The notes below the pieces were generated by a model. That model worked only from the letters and a program-made list of their open reading frames with translations, made no database searches and had not been told where the DNA came from. Positions 11,119-19,483 of a stretch of DNA of 64,000 nucleotides are shown here, in pieces. This DNA is from Atopobiaceae bacterium (GTDB lineage Bacteria > Actinomycetota > Coriobacteriia > Coriobacteriales > Atopobiaceae): assembly GCA_022655215.1 (NCBI GenBank), contig JALCUE010000002.1:186001-250000 (forward strand), in the 5' to 3' direction. Numbering within the stretch: the stretch's first letter is position 1; the number at the start of each line of letters is the position of its first letter. The translations under genes and the position numbers were made by a program.

Positions 11119-11778
11119 CTATGCCATGACCTTGCGTATCTTCTCGCGCCCCGCCTCGTCGGTGAGGGCGATGACCTCGTCGTGGTCGATGAGCATGGTC
11201 TCACCGTTCGGCACGATGATCTCGCCGTTGCGTTCGACGGCGATGACCACGGTCTGGTCGGGGAGGGTGAGGTCCTTGAGCGTCGAGCCGGACGCCGTGG
11301 AGTTGGGCCTGACCTCGATCTGGACGATGGCGTGGTCGTCACGGCCGAGCTTCATGAGGGTGTAGACGTCGGTCACGTCCATCTCCTCGCGGGCGAAGCG
11401 GGCCATGATGTCGGCCTGGTTCACTCCCACGTCCACGCCCATGCCGGTGTTGAACATCCACGAGTTGGTGGGGTTGTTCACGCGGGCGACCACGCGACCC
11501 ACGCCGTACTCCATCTTGGCGAGCATGGAGACGACCAGGTTGACCTCGTCGTCGCCGGTCACGGCCACGAGGACGTCGGCGCGGAACACGCCGGCATGCT
11601 CGAGGGTGGCGGGGTCCGAGCCGGAGCCGGCCGTGATGGTGCAGTCGGGGCACTCCTTCTCGAGCTTGGGGAGAAGCGCGGCGCGGTTCTCGATGATGCT
11701 GACGGTCTGACCGTCGGAGGAGAGCAGCGAGGCCAGGTAAGAGCCGGTCTGGCCGCCGCCCACGATGATGATGTTCAT
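11119..11778 (-). CDS. TrkA-family potassium channel/transport regulator (RCK protein), second of two
   Basis: 219 aa: an RCK_N nucleotide-binding Rossmann domain (IIIVGGGQTGSYLA, acidic E at the end of strand 2, VAVTGDDEVNLVVS) followed by an RCK_C domain (about 140-219). Such proteins gate Trk/Ktr potassium uptake by binding NAD(H) or ATP/ADP. It follows another RCK gene by 12 bases. No TrkH/KtrB membrane subunit is in the window. The pair resembles actinobacterial CeoB/CeoC. Confidence 0.88.
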   Translation of the reverse strand: MNIIIVGGGQTGSYLASLLSSDGQTVSIIENRAALLPKLEKECPDCTITAGSGSDPATLEHAGVFRADVLVAVTGDDEVNLVVSMLAKMEYGVGRVVARVNNPTNSWMFNTGMGVDVGVNQADIMARFAREEMDVTDVYTLMKLGRDDHAIVQIEVRPNSTASGSTLKDLTLPDQTVVIAVERNGEIIVPNGETMLIDHDEVIALTDEAGREKIRKVMA

Positions 11779-11790
11779 ATGGGTCCCTTC

Positions 11791-12444
11791 CTACTCGGCC
11801 ATGCCGAGCATGGTCTTGAACTTCTTGGTGGCGCTTGCGGCGACGGCCGCGTAGATGATGTCGCCATGCTTGAAGATCGTGCCCTGCGTGGGGATGAAGG
11901 TGTCGTTGTCGCGCGAGATGGCGACGACGTTGACCTCTCCCACGGCGGTTATCTCACGGACGGTGGTGTCCTCGAGCAGGCTCGGGACGTCGGCGCGCAC
12001 GATGGTGACGTCTCCGGACCCGACCTCGAACACGCCGTCGAGCTCGTCATAGGTGAGCAGCTCGCAGGTGCGCGTGATGCCCCACTCGGTGGTGGATATG
12101 GTCTGGATCCCCAGGCGACGGTACGTCTCGGCCTTCGAGAGGTCGTAGAGACGGGCGATCACGCGCGGCACGCGGAAGACGCTCCTGGCGATGTGCGCGA
12201 CCACGATGTTGGCCTCGTCCGAGGCGGTGCAGGCGATGACGGCGCCGGCGCGATCGATGCCGGCGGACTCCAGCACCTCACGGTCGAAGCCCACGCCCAC
12301 GACCTTCTCGCCAGCGAAGTCCTCGCCCAGGCCCTTGAAGGTCTCGGGGTCGCGATCGATGGCGGTGACGTCATAGCCCTGCTTGCTGAGCTTGATGGCA
12401 AGCCCGGTGCCCATGCGCCCGAGTCCGACGATGATGACGTTCAT
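11791..12444 (-). CDS. TrkA-family potassium transport regulator (RCK protein), first of two
   Basis: 217 aa with RCK_N (VIIVGLGRMGTGLAIKLS, AIDRDPETF, IACTASDEANIVVA) and a C-terminal RCK_C domain (VVAISRDNDTFIPTQGT). It is only distantly similar to its neighbour, as expected for a heteromeric pair. It lies 12 bases after a P-type ATPase gene and 12 bases before the second RCK gene, so all three are probably one transcript for monovalent-cation balance. Confidence 0.88.
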   Translation of the reverse strand: MNVIIVGLGRMGTGLAIKLSKQGYDVTAIDRDPETFKGLGEDFAGEKVVGVGFDREVLESAGIDRAGAVIACTASDEANIVVAHIARSVFRVPRVIARLYDLSKAETYRRLGIQTISTTEWGITRTCELLTYDELDGVFEVGSGDVTIVRADVPSLLEDTTVREITAVGEVNVVAISRDNDTFIPTQGTIFKHGDIIYAAVAASATKKFKTMLGMAE

Positions 12445-12456
12445 TTCACACCCTCA

Positions 12457-15315
12457 CTATTCTGCCGACGCCGACGCCGGCTGCTGCTTCGTATTGTGAT
12501 GCTTGCGGACGATCGCCTTGCGGCACTCCTCCAGGAGGAGCACCACGACCGGCAGCAGGCAGAGGAACCCGTAGTCCGCGAGGTTCAGCGGGCACGTGTG
12601 GAAGACCTCCTGGAACGGCGGGAACACGGTGATGAACACGATGAGGCAGATCTCGAAGATGATGCCGATGTTCACCTGCCTGTTCGAGAAGAGGCCGATC
12701 TTGAAGACCGACTGCTCCTCCGTGCGGCAGTTCCAGACCTCGCCGATCTGGGAGAAGACGATGGCGGCGAGCGCCATCGTGGTCGCGCGGACGTAGACGG
12801 AGTTCAGGTCGTCGCCGACGCCGAAGAGCTGCATGCCGGGAACCCATCCCGCCTGGATCTGGGCGAAGAAGTAGGCGGCCATGGAGGAGGCGGCGCCGAG
12901 CAGTCCGTACCAGAGGAAGGCCTTCCCCATGACATGCCTGTTGAGCAAGGGCTCCTTGGGGTCACGAGGCGGCTTGTCCATGACGTTGGCCTCGGGGGGC
13001 TCGGTGCCCAGGCCCAGGGCCGGCAGCATGTCGGTTCCCAGGTCGATCGTGAGTATCTGCATCGTGGTGAGCGGGAGGGGCACGGCGCCGCCGGAGAACA
13101 GGTACACGGCGGAGGGTACGGCCTCGGGCACGTTGGAGTTCAGGATGTAGAGCATGAACTTGCGGATGTTCGCGTAGACGGCGCGTCCCTCCTCGATGGC
13201 GGAGACGATCGAGGCGAAGTTGTCGTCGGTGAGGATCATGTCCGCGGCCTCCTTGGCCACGTCCGTCCCCGTGATGCCCATGGCGACGCCGATGTCGGCC
13301 TTCTTGAGGGCCGGGGAGTCGTTGACGCCGTCTCCGGTGACGGCCACGATCTCGCCCATCTCCTGGAGGTTGGAGACCACGCGGAGCTTCTGCTCGGGGG
13401 CCATGCGGGCGAAGATGACCTCGCCGGCAAGGGCGTCCTTGAGCTCGTCGTCACCCATCTTCTCGAGCTCGAGACCCGAGATGACGCGCGCCTCGTCCGT
13501 CTCGACGATGCCGATGCGCCTGGCGATGGACTCGGCCGTGAGGCCGTAGTCGCCGGTGATCATGACCACGCGGATGCCGGCACGACGACACTCGGCCACG
13601 GCGTCGGCGACCTCGGGACGAGGCGGGTCCGCCATGACCTCGAGGCCCACGAACGTGAGCTCCTGCTCGATGGTCTCGGGGGTGTAGTCGCTCATGGAGG
13701 AGGGGATCGAGGCGTCGTCAGGGCTGATGGGGCGGTACGCCACGGCCAACACGCGCAGGCCGTCCTTGGCATAGCCGTCGTTGGCCTCCATGATCTGGCG
13801 GCGCTGCTCGTCGGTGATCTCGCGGACCTCGCCGTCCACGCGGATCTTGGTGGAGAGGCGAACGACCTCGTTGGGGGCACCCTTGCAGAACGCGAGGCGC
13901 TTGGCCCCGTCGATGGGGGTGCGGAGCTGGTGGATGGTGGTCATGCGCTTGCGGCGGCTCTCGAACGGCAGCTCGCGGACGCGCGGGGTGTCGAGCTCCT
14001 GCTGCTTGGGGTCGATTCCCGCCTTCTGGGCGGAGACGAGCAGGCACGCCTCGGTGGGGTCACCCAGGACGGTGTAGCGCTCGCCCTCGTTCTCGGGTTC
14101 GAGCAGGCGGGCGTTGCTGCAGAGGGCGCCACCGGCCACCAGCAGGCGGAGGTCGTCGTCATCGGCGGCGGAGAAGGTCCTCTCGCCACTCCTGACCTCG
14201 CCCTTCGGGGCGTAGCCCACGCCGGTGACCTCGTACTCGCGTGCGGCGGTCCAGAGGTGGTTCACGGTCATCTCGTTCTGGGTGAGCGTGCCGGTCTTGT
14301 CGGTGCAGATGACGCTCGTGGAGCCGAGCGCCTCGACCGAGGAGAGCTTCTTGACGAGGGCGTTGCGCTTGCTCATGCGCTGCACGGCCATGGCCAGCGA
14401 GAGCGTGACGGTGGGCAGCAGCCCCTCGGGGATGAAGGCGACGATCATGCCGAGCGCGAAGATGAACGACTGCGCGAGGGCGTTGTGCACGAAGAACGCG
14501 TCGAGCACGAAGAAGAACACGCCCATGCACAGGGCGAACAGCGTGACCTGCTTGGTGAGGCGGTCGAGCTGCTTCTGGAGCGGGCTTGCGGCCTCCTCCA
14601 TGTTCTGGGTGAGGTCGGCGATCTTGCCGAACTCGGTGTCCATGCCGATCTTGGTGACGACGGCGCGGCCGTTGCCCTCGGACACGGACGTCCCGGCGAA
14701 GACCAGGTTGGGGATCTCGGCTGGGGTGAGGTCCTCCTCCAGGACGGCGTCGGCGGTCTTGCGGACCGGGTTCGACTCGCCGTTCAGCGTGGACTGGTTC
14801 ACCTGCAGGTCGCTCGAGGCGACCAGGCGGGCGTCGGCCGAGATCTTGTCTCCCTCGGCGAGGAGCATCATGTCCCCGGGGACGAGGTCCTCGGCGAGGA
14901 TCTTCTGCTCGGACCCGTCACGCAGGACGTTCACGTAGGCAGGCAGCATCTTCTTCAGGGCCTCGGTGGCCTTCCCGGCGCGGTACTCCTGCCAGAAGCT
15001 GAAGACGCCGTTGATGATGTTGACCAGCCACACGGCGATCCCGAGCTCCGGCATCCCGGCGAAGAACGCGATGAAGCCGGCGACCCAGAGCAGGATGGCC
15101 ATGAGGTGCGTGAAGTTCGAGAGGAACACCACGACGGGCGACTTCTTCTTGCCGCCCTGGATGAGGTTCTTCCCTGCCTTCTGCTGCCTCTTGGTTGCCT
15201 CGTCCTGGCCCAGTCCACCCTTCGAGGAATCGAGCGCCTCGAAGACCTGGTCGCAGGGGAGCTTGTGAATCTCGTCCATCGTTGTGGTGGACGATACGGG
15301 CTTCGACTCTTCCAA
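12457..15315 (-). CDS. Cation-translocating P-type ATPase, P2C (Na,K-ATPase-like)
   Basis: About 952 aa from a TTG at 15315, which has AAAGGA about 12 bases upstream. An ATG at 15279 lacks a Shine-Dalgarno and one at 15369 has it with no spacing; both remain possible. Domains in order: cation ATPase N-terminus, M1-M2, actuator with TLNGES, M3-M4 with FIPEGLLPTVTLSLA, phosphorylation site DKTGTLT, nucleotide domain with FCKGAPNEV, hinge TGDGVNDSPALKKADIG, then six C-terminal helices. The M4 PEGLL and M6 IDLGTDMLPALGLG segments followed by PPRDPKEPL resemble Na,K/H,K-ATPases more than SERCA. Its tight linkage to two RCK genes supports Na+/K+ transport, but ion specificity is inference. Confidence 0.88.
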   Translation of the reverse strand: MEESKPVSSTTTMDEIHKLPCDQVFEALDSSKGGLGQDEATKRQQKAGKNLIQGGKKKSPVVVFLSNFTHLMAILLWVAGFIAFFAGMPELGIAVWLVNIINGVFSFWQEYRAGKATEALKKMLPAYVNVLRDGSEQKILAEDLVPGDMMLLAEGDKISADARLVASSDLQVNQSTLNGESNPVRKTADAVLEEDLTPAEIPNLVFAGTSVSEGNGRAVVTKIGMDTEFGKIADLTQNMEEAASPLQKQLDRLTKQVTLFALCMGVFFFVLDAFFVHNALAQSFIFALGMIVAFIPEGLLPTVTLSLAMAVQRMSKRNALVKKLSSVEALGSTSVICTDKTGTLTQNEMTVNHLWTAAREYEVTGVGYAPKGEVRSGERTFSAADDDDLRLLVAGGALCSNARLLEPENEGERYTVLGDPTEACLLVSAQKAGIDPKQQELDTPRVRELPFESRRKRMTTIHQLRTPIDGAKRLAFCKGAPNEVVRLSTKIRVDGEVREITDEQRRQIMEANDGYAKDGLRVLAVAYRPISPDDASIPSSMSDYTPETIEQELTFVGLEVMADPPRPEVADAVAECRRAGIRVVMITGDYGLTAESIARRIGIVETDEARVISGLELEKMGDDELKDALAGEVIFARMAPEQKLRVVSNLQEMGEIVAVTGDGVNDSPALKKADIGVAMGITGTDVAKEAADMILTDDNFASIVSAIEEGRAVYANIRKFMLYILNSNVPEAVPSAVYLFSGGAVPLPLTTMQILTIDLGTDMLPALGLGTEPPEANVMDKPPRDPKEPLLNRHVMGKAFLWYGLLGAASSMAAYFFAQIQAGWVPGMQLFGVGDDLNSVYVRATTMALAAIVFSQIGEVWNCRTEEQSVFKIGLFSNRQVNIGIIFEICLIVFITVFPPFQEVFHTCPLNLADYGFLCLLPVVVLLLEECRKAIVRKHHNTKQQPASASAE

Positions 15316-15521
15316 CTTGCGGCCCGTCCTTTCTTCCCTTGTCCGACGGCCGCCGACGGGCGACCGCATCCGCCTGAATCGCGGACACGGATGAAGAGCT
15401 TAGATTCGCTTCAAGAAAAGGGAAGGGGGTAACTGGTATCTCAGTTCGAGATGAGATAAGTGCTGGTAGATGGCCATAAATGACCTTTATGCCGCCTTAA
15501 TGCCCAGGCTCTCTGACGTGC

Positions 15522-15731
15522 CTAGGCCTTTCCTTCGTCATCGTCATCGTCGTCATCGAAGAGGCCGCTGAAGATGCCGTCCTCCTCGTCGGGGGACTTC
15601 TCGTGGTTGAAGTACTGCTTCTGGCCACGCCTCTCGAGGATGAATGCGATGAGGAGGAACAGGAGGATTCCGCCGAAGAAGAGGACCGCGATGCCGCCAC
15701 GCGTGCCGAAGAGCCAGTCGATGATGTCCAT
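15522..15731 (-). CDS. Small single-span membrane protein with poly-Asp C-terminus
   Basis: 69 aa. A hydrophobic helix ([20 protein letters not shown]) is followed by a charged segment ([19 protein letters not shown]) and a run of seven aspartates near the end. AAGGAGAGG stands at good spacing before the ATG, so it is probably translated despite its size. Family unknown. It is divergent from serS and 150 bases upstream of the ATPase operon, same strand. Confidence 0.65.
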   Translation of the reverse strand: MDIIDWLFGTRGGIAVLFFGGILLFLLIAFILERRGQKQYFNHEKSPDEEDGIFSGLFDDDDDDDEGKA

Positions 15732-15841
15732 GTGCTCGTTCCTCTCCTTGCGTGGCGTGCCGTGCTCGACCCCATTCGGAGCCGGTCATTGTGGGCGACT
15801 GTGGCGGGTATGGGCGAGGTGAGCCGCATGTCCCGACCGGG

Positions 15842-15869
15842 AGCAGCCACAAGTATATACTTGGCTGCT
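15842..15869. promoter_or_regulatory. 28-bp near-perfect inverted repeat in the serS upstream region
   Basis: AGCAGCCA and TGGCTGCT flank a TATATA-containing core, 63 bases before the serS start. It could be an operator, a transcript hairpin, or include a -10 element. It lies in the 201-bp divergent gap between serS and the small membrane gene. Confidence 0.45.
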
Positions 15870-15932
15870 AGTCGCATGGCAAACGTTCAGACATCCCCCG
15901 ACGCGGAGTCGGGGCGGCAGAGAGGCATCGGT

Positions 15933-17216
15933 ATGCTCGACATCAAGTACGTCCGCGAGAACCCAGACGTCATCGACGAGGCCATGGCCTCGAGGAACGG
16001 CAGCTGGGACCGTGACCGGTTCTTCGAGCTGGACGAGGCCCGTCGCTCCGCCATCGCGGAGGTGGAGAAGCTCCAGGCCGCTCGCAACGCCGCCTCCAAG
16101 CAGATCGGTCTGCTCATGCGTGACGGGAAGACCGAGGAGGCCGAGGCCGCCAAGGCCGAGGTCGCCAATGACAAGGAGCGCATCGCGGCCCTCGAGGACG
16201 AGCGCGCGCAGGCCGAGGGCGACCTCACCGACCTCATGAGCCACATCCCCAACATCCCCGACCCCTCGGTGCCCAAGGGCAAGGACGACACCGAGAACCC
16301 CGAGGTCCGTCGCTGGGGCACCCCGCGCGAGTTCGACTTCGACGCCAAGGCCCACTGGGACCTCGGCCCCGACCTCGGCATCATCGACTTCGAGCGTGGC
16401 GTGAAGCTCGCCGGGAGCCGCTTCTACCTGCTGGGTGGAATGGGTGCCCGCATGGAGCGCGCCCTGATCAACTTCTTCATCGACGAGCATTCGAAGGTGG
16501 GCTTCAAGGAGTGGTGGCCGCCCGTCATCACCAACCATGACACCCTCTATGGCACGGGCCAGCTCCCCAAGTTCGAGGAGGACCTGTTCCATGTGGAGCC
16601 CGACATGTACCTCATCCCCACGGCCGAGGTCATGCTCACCAACATCCACCGCGACGAGACGCTCGATGGTGACAAGCTGCCGCTGCTCTACACCGCCTTC
16701 ACCCCCTGCTTCCGCGAGGAGGCCGGCAGCGCCGGACGCGACACCCGCGGCATCATCCGCGTGCACGAGTTCGACAAGGTCGAGATGGTCAAGTTCGCCA
16801 AGCCCGAGGACTCCATGAACCAGCTCGAGTCCATGGTGGCCGAGGCCGAGCACAACCTCCAGGTGCTGGGTCTCCCGTACCACGTGGTCACCCTCTGCAC
16901 CGGCGACCTGGGCTTCTCCGCGCGCAAGTGCTACGACCTCGAGGTGTGGCTGCCCAGCTACAACAACTACAAGGAGATCTCCAGCTGCTCGAACTGCTGG
17001 GACTTCCAGGCGAGGCGTGCCAACATCCGCTATCGTGACCCGTCCGAGTTCAAGGGCACGCGCTACGTCCACACGCTCAACGGCAGCGGACTGGCCGTCG
17101 GCCGCACCATGGCCGCCATCATCGAGAACTACCAGAACGCCGATGGCACGGTCACGGTCCCCGAGGCACTCGTCCCCTACATGGGCGGCGTCGAGGTCAT
17201 CAAGCCGGAGGACTAG
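15933..17216 (+). CDS. serS: Seryl-tRNA synthetase
   Basis: 427 aa, the usual SerRS length, starting [12 protein letters not shown]. The longer open frame upstream is not needed; AGAGAGG precedes this ATG. The N-terminal helical arm that grips tRNA-Ser covers about 25-110 (coiled coil, Glu/Lys/Ala-rich). The class II core follows with motif 2 ([20 protein letters not shown]) and motif 3 ([13 protein letters not shown]). It charges serine onto tRNA-Ser such as the one at 21.3 kb. It stands alone, with no T-box-sized leader. Confidence 0.97.
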   Translation: MLDIKYVRENPDVIDEAMASRNGSWDRDRFFELDEARRSAIAEVEKLQAARNAASKQIGLLMRDGKTEEAEAAKAEVANDKERIAALEDERAQAEGDLTDLMSHIPNIPDPSVPKGKDDTENPEVRRWGTPREFDFDAKAHWDLGPDLGIIDFERGVKLAGSRFYLLGGMGARMERALINFFIDEHSKVGFKEWWPPVITNHDTLYGTGQLPKFEEDLFHVEPDMYLIPTAEVMLTNIHRDETLDGDKLPLLYTAFTPCFREEAGSAGRDTRGIIRVHEFDKVEMVKFAKPEDSMNQLESMVAEAEHNLQVLGLPYHVVTLCTGDLGFSARKCYDLEVWLPSYNNYKEISSCSNCWDFQARRANIRYRDPSEFKGTRYVHTLNGSGLAVGRTMAAIIENYQNADGTVTVPEALVPYMGGVEVIKPED

Positions 17217-17243
17217 GACCTTCCGGGCATATGGGAACACCCG

Positions 17244-17281
17244 GGATCGCCGGTCGTCTCATCAGAGGCGGTCGGCGATCC
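17244..17281 (+). terminator. Possible terminator after serS
   Basis: A 9-bp perfect stem (ggatcgccg / cggcgatcc) with a 20-base loop, 28 bases past the serS stop. No U-tract follows, so confidence is low. Confidence 0.4.
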
Positions 17282-17343
17282 TCTCGTCCGGGTGACGTGG
17301 TGATAGGGGTGCAACCTCGGTTGCGAGCGTGCCGCAGAAAGGC

Positions 17344-17381
17344 CCCGCAACCAATAATTGCGGGAAAATGCGAACTAGAAT
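17344..17381 (+). promoter_or_regulatory. Inverted repeat and TAGAAT -10 ahead of the XRE regulator
   Basis: A 7-bp perfect inverted repeat cccgcaa/ttgcggg (17344-17350, 17358-17364) is followed by TAGAAT at 17376-17381, 72 bases before the XRE gene. The placement where a -35 would lie suggests an operator for autoregulation. No good -35 is seen. Confidence 0.4.
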
Positions 17382-17452
17382 AGGTGGTGTGACTCGCACC
17401 GCAACCAGCAGGATGGTCCCGACAACAGACCAGCGGACCGAAGGGAACCATC

Positions 17453-18454
17453 ATGAACGTCGACATCGCCTACCGACTCTCCAAGCTCCGTCGCGAGCGC
17501 GGGCTGTCCCAGGAGGGGCTGGCCGAGAAGCTCGGAGTGAGCCGCCAAGCCGTGTCCAAGTGGGAGCGTGCGGAGTCCTCGCCTGACACGGACAACCTCA
17601 TCGCCCTCGCGGACATATATGGGATGACCCTCGATGGCCTCCTCAAGGGGGACCCGGAGTGTGCCGACGAGGAGGACTCCGGCGCCACGGCTTCCGGGGA
17701 TGAGTCCACGCCCGAGGACGGCGCCGCGCCAGAGGACGGAGCCACCGACGGGGGAGGTGCCGATTCCGGGGACGGCACGGACGCCTTCTTCGGACATGAT
17801 GCCGACGACGGCGGCGACCATGTGCACATGAGCCTTCGCGACGGCATCCACGTGCGTGACCATGACGGCTCGGAGGTCCACGTCGGCTGGGACGGCATAC
17901 ACGTCGATGCCCCCGCCAAGGGCGATAAGGTCGACATCGACAGCTCGGGCGTTCACGTGAACGACCATGACGGCCATGACGTGCACACCAACGACGACGG
18001 GTCGGTCGAGGTGGACGGCAGGCGCTACGCCAATTGGAGAGAGGCCAAGGCGGCCCTCCATGAGCCTCGTCATCGCAGTTGGATGAGCCGCTTCCCCTAT
18101 GGGGCCATCGCGTTCGTCGGCTTCATCTGCATGGGCGTGTTCGCCGGGATGTGGAAGGAGGGCCTGATCGTGCTCTTCTCCGCTGGCGTGTGGGGCTGTG
18201 CCGCGGAGGTGGTCGATGCGTTCTCGGGCGGTCGCTCCGCCCGCAAGAGGCGTGCGTCCGTGACGGCCCTCATCGGTGGTGCGTTCGTCTTCGCGTTCGT
18301 CGTCGTCGGACTCCTGTTCGGCGCCTGGCATCCGGGCTGGGTCCTCATCCTCATCGGCATCGCCGCGTGCGGGATCGTGAAGGCATGCTGGGCTGTCGGC
18401 AAGGGCGATGACGATGGGAGCGAAGGGGACCCTTCCGAGGAGGACGGGGACTAG
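17453..18454 (+). CDS. XRE-family regulator with Asp/His-rich repeat and C-terminal membrane helices
   Basis: 333 aa. Residues 1-65 are a Cro/CI helix-turn-helix (LSQEGLAEKLGVSRQAVSKWERAES). An acidic Glu/Asp/Gly linker follows, then (about 122-200) four imperfect units of about 17-19 residues with the pattern DGIHV.DHDG / VHV, very rich in Asp and His. A conserved YANWREAK segment leads to three hydrophobic helices (about 218-320). It is thus a membrane-attached DNA-binding protein with a probable ligand- or metal-binding middle; metal binding is inference. GAAGGGA precedes the ATG. It is convergent with the patatin gene, 3 bases apart. Confidence 0.8.
   Translation: MNVDIAYRLSKLRRERGLSQEGLAEKLGVSRQAVSKWERAESSPDTDNLIALADIYGMTLDGLLKGDPECADEEDSGATASGDESTPEDGAAPEDGATDGGGADSGDGTDAFFGHDADDGGDHVHMSLRDGIHVRDHDGSEVHVGWDGIHVDAPAKGDKVDIDSSGVHVNDHDGHDVHTNDDGSVEVDGRRYANWREAKAALHEPRHRSWMSRFPYGAIAFVGFICMGVFAGMWKEGLIVLFSAGVWGCAAEVVDAFSGGRSARKRRASVTALIGGAFVFAFVVVGLLFGAWHPGWVLILIGIAACGIVKACWAVGKGDDDGSEGDPSEEDGD
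17812..18045 (+). repeat. Asp/His-rich imperfect protein repeat within the XRE gene
   Basis: Four tandem degenerate units containing (V)HV/DGIHV motifs and two DHDG turns; the DNA repeats ccatgacggc and similar. Probably stacked beta-hairpins. Confidence 0.6.
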
Positions 18455-18457
18455 GCA

Positions 18458-19405
18458 TCACTCGTAGTTCGCGCGGCTCCTCGTCATCTTCGAGACGGCG
18501 TCGGCCACGCCTCGTGCCACGGCATACATGAGCCCGCCCTTGGCCGGGCCCCAGTCCACGGGATGGTCAGCCACCATCTGTCGTGCCTCGGCGATGACCT
18601 GCGCGCCCGAGCCCGCCTGGAACGCATCGGCCCCGGAGACGGGAAGGTTCACGTAGATGTCGGCGGCCTGTGCGTAGAGACGGTCGAGTTGGAGCGACCC
18701 ATAGGAGAGGAGCCGGTTGATCACGTCGATCGCCGATGGGTTGGACAGGGGTGCCTGATGGCGGATCATGCCCACCCCGACCACGGCATCGACCAACGTG
18801 CGGTCGAAGAGGGGCGTGGGGAGGTTCAGGCGACAACCACCATCCATGAGCACGTGGCCGGCATAGGTCGTGGGGGAGATGGCCAGCGGATATGATGCCG
18901 ATGCGGTGATGACGCGTGCGAGGTCAAGGCTCTCGTCCACGATGGTGGTCCACCCGTTGCCATCGGTCTCGAAGAGCTCGGGGGTCGCCGTGAACACGAC
19001 GATCTCCCCGGTGAGCTGGTCCACCGCGGGAATGGCAAGTGGCATCACGAGGTCGCCGAAGCCCGATACGCCCGCGTCCTTGAGGACGATCCTGACCTCG
19101 TCCTCTATGACCGACGAGGGTATGGCCCCGAGGTCGTTCACGACCTTGGCGGCCGCCATGACCTTCGATCCCTTGAGCAGGCCCTTGTCGACCACCCTTT
19201 GGTCGAGCTCGAGGAGCAGGTCCGCGATCCTGCCGGATGGCAGTCCCGCCGCGACGAGCGTCGCCACCATGGACCCCATGGACGTGCCTGCGACCGCCGC
19301 GACGCGGATGTCGTTGCTCTCCATGTCCTCGAGTACCGCGACCTCGGCGAACGATCGGAATCCACCGCCGCAGAGCGCGAGTCCGACACCGTTGAGATGG
19401 TTCAT
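18458..19405 (-). CDS. Patatin-like phospholipase
   Basis: 315 aa. It has the oxyanion loop GLALCGGGFRSF, the nucleophile elbow GTSMG (Ser about 42) and the dyad aspartate in DGG (LMDGGCRLNLP). These are the residues of the patatin/RssA esterase family, which hydrolyses acyl esters of phospholipids or related lipids. No signal peptide or membrane segment, so cytoplasmic or membrane-associated. Single gene, with GGAGGGGGACC before the ATG. Substrate unknown. Confidence 0.9.
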   Translation of the reverse strand: MNHLNGVGLALCGGGFRSFAEVAVLEDMESNDIRVAAVAGTSMGSMVATLVAAGLPSGRIADLLLELDQRVVDKGLLKGSKVMAAAKVVNDLGAIPSSVIEDEVRIVLKDAGVSGFGDLVMPLAIPAVDQLTGEIVVFTATPELFETDGNGWTTIVDESLDLARVITASASYPLAISPTTYAGHVLMDGGCRLNLPTPLFDRTLVDAVVGVGMIRHQAPLSNPSAIDVINRLLSYGSLQLDRLYAQAADIYVNLPVSGADAFQAGSGAQVIAEARQMVADHPVDWGPAKGGLMYAVARGVADAVSKMTRSRANYE

Positions 19406-19483
19406 GGTCCCCCTCCAGACTGATGCGGGGTGTCTCTTGCGAGCCCCACATATCGTTGGGAAGCATACCCCGCGGTTGCTGCG

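Noticed and set aside
11182-15432. Very long open frame (about 1400 codons) on the plus strand opposite the P-type ATPase and RCK genes
   Set aside because: It is rich in His/Asp/Gly/Arg, has no domain, and lies antisense to three clear genes in a high-GC genome where such frames arise by codon bias.
15740-15932. Possible T-box riboswitch before serS
   Set aside because: The gap is too short and I found no T-box consensus (TGGNACCGCG) or specifier stem; only a palindrome is present.
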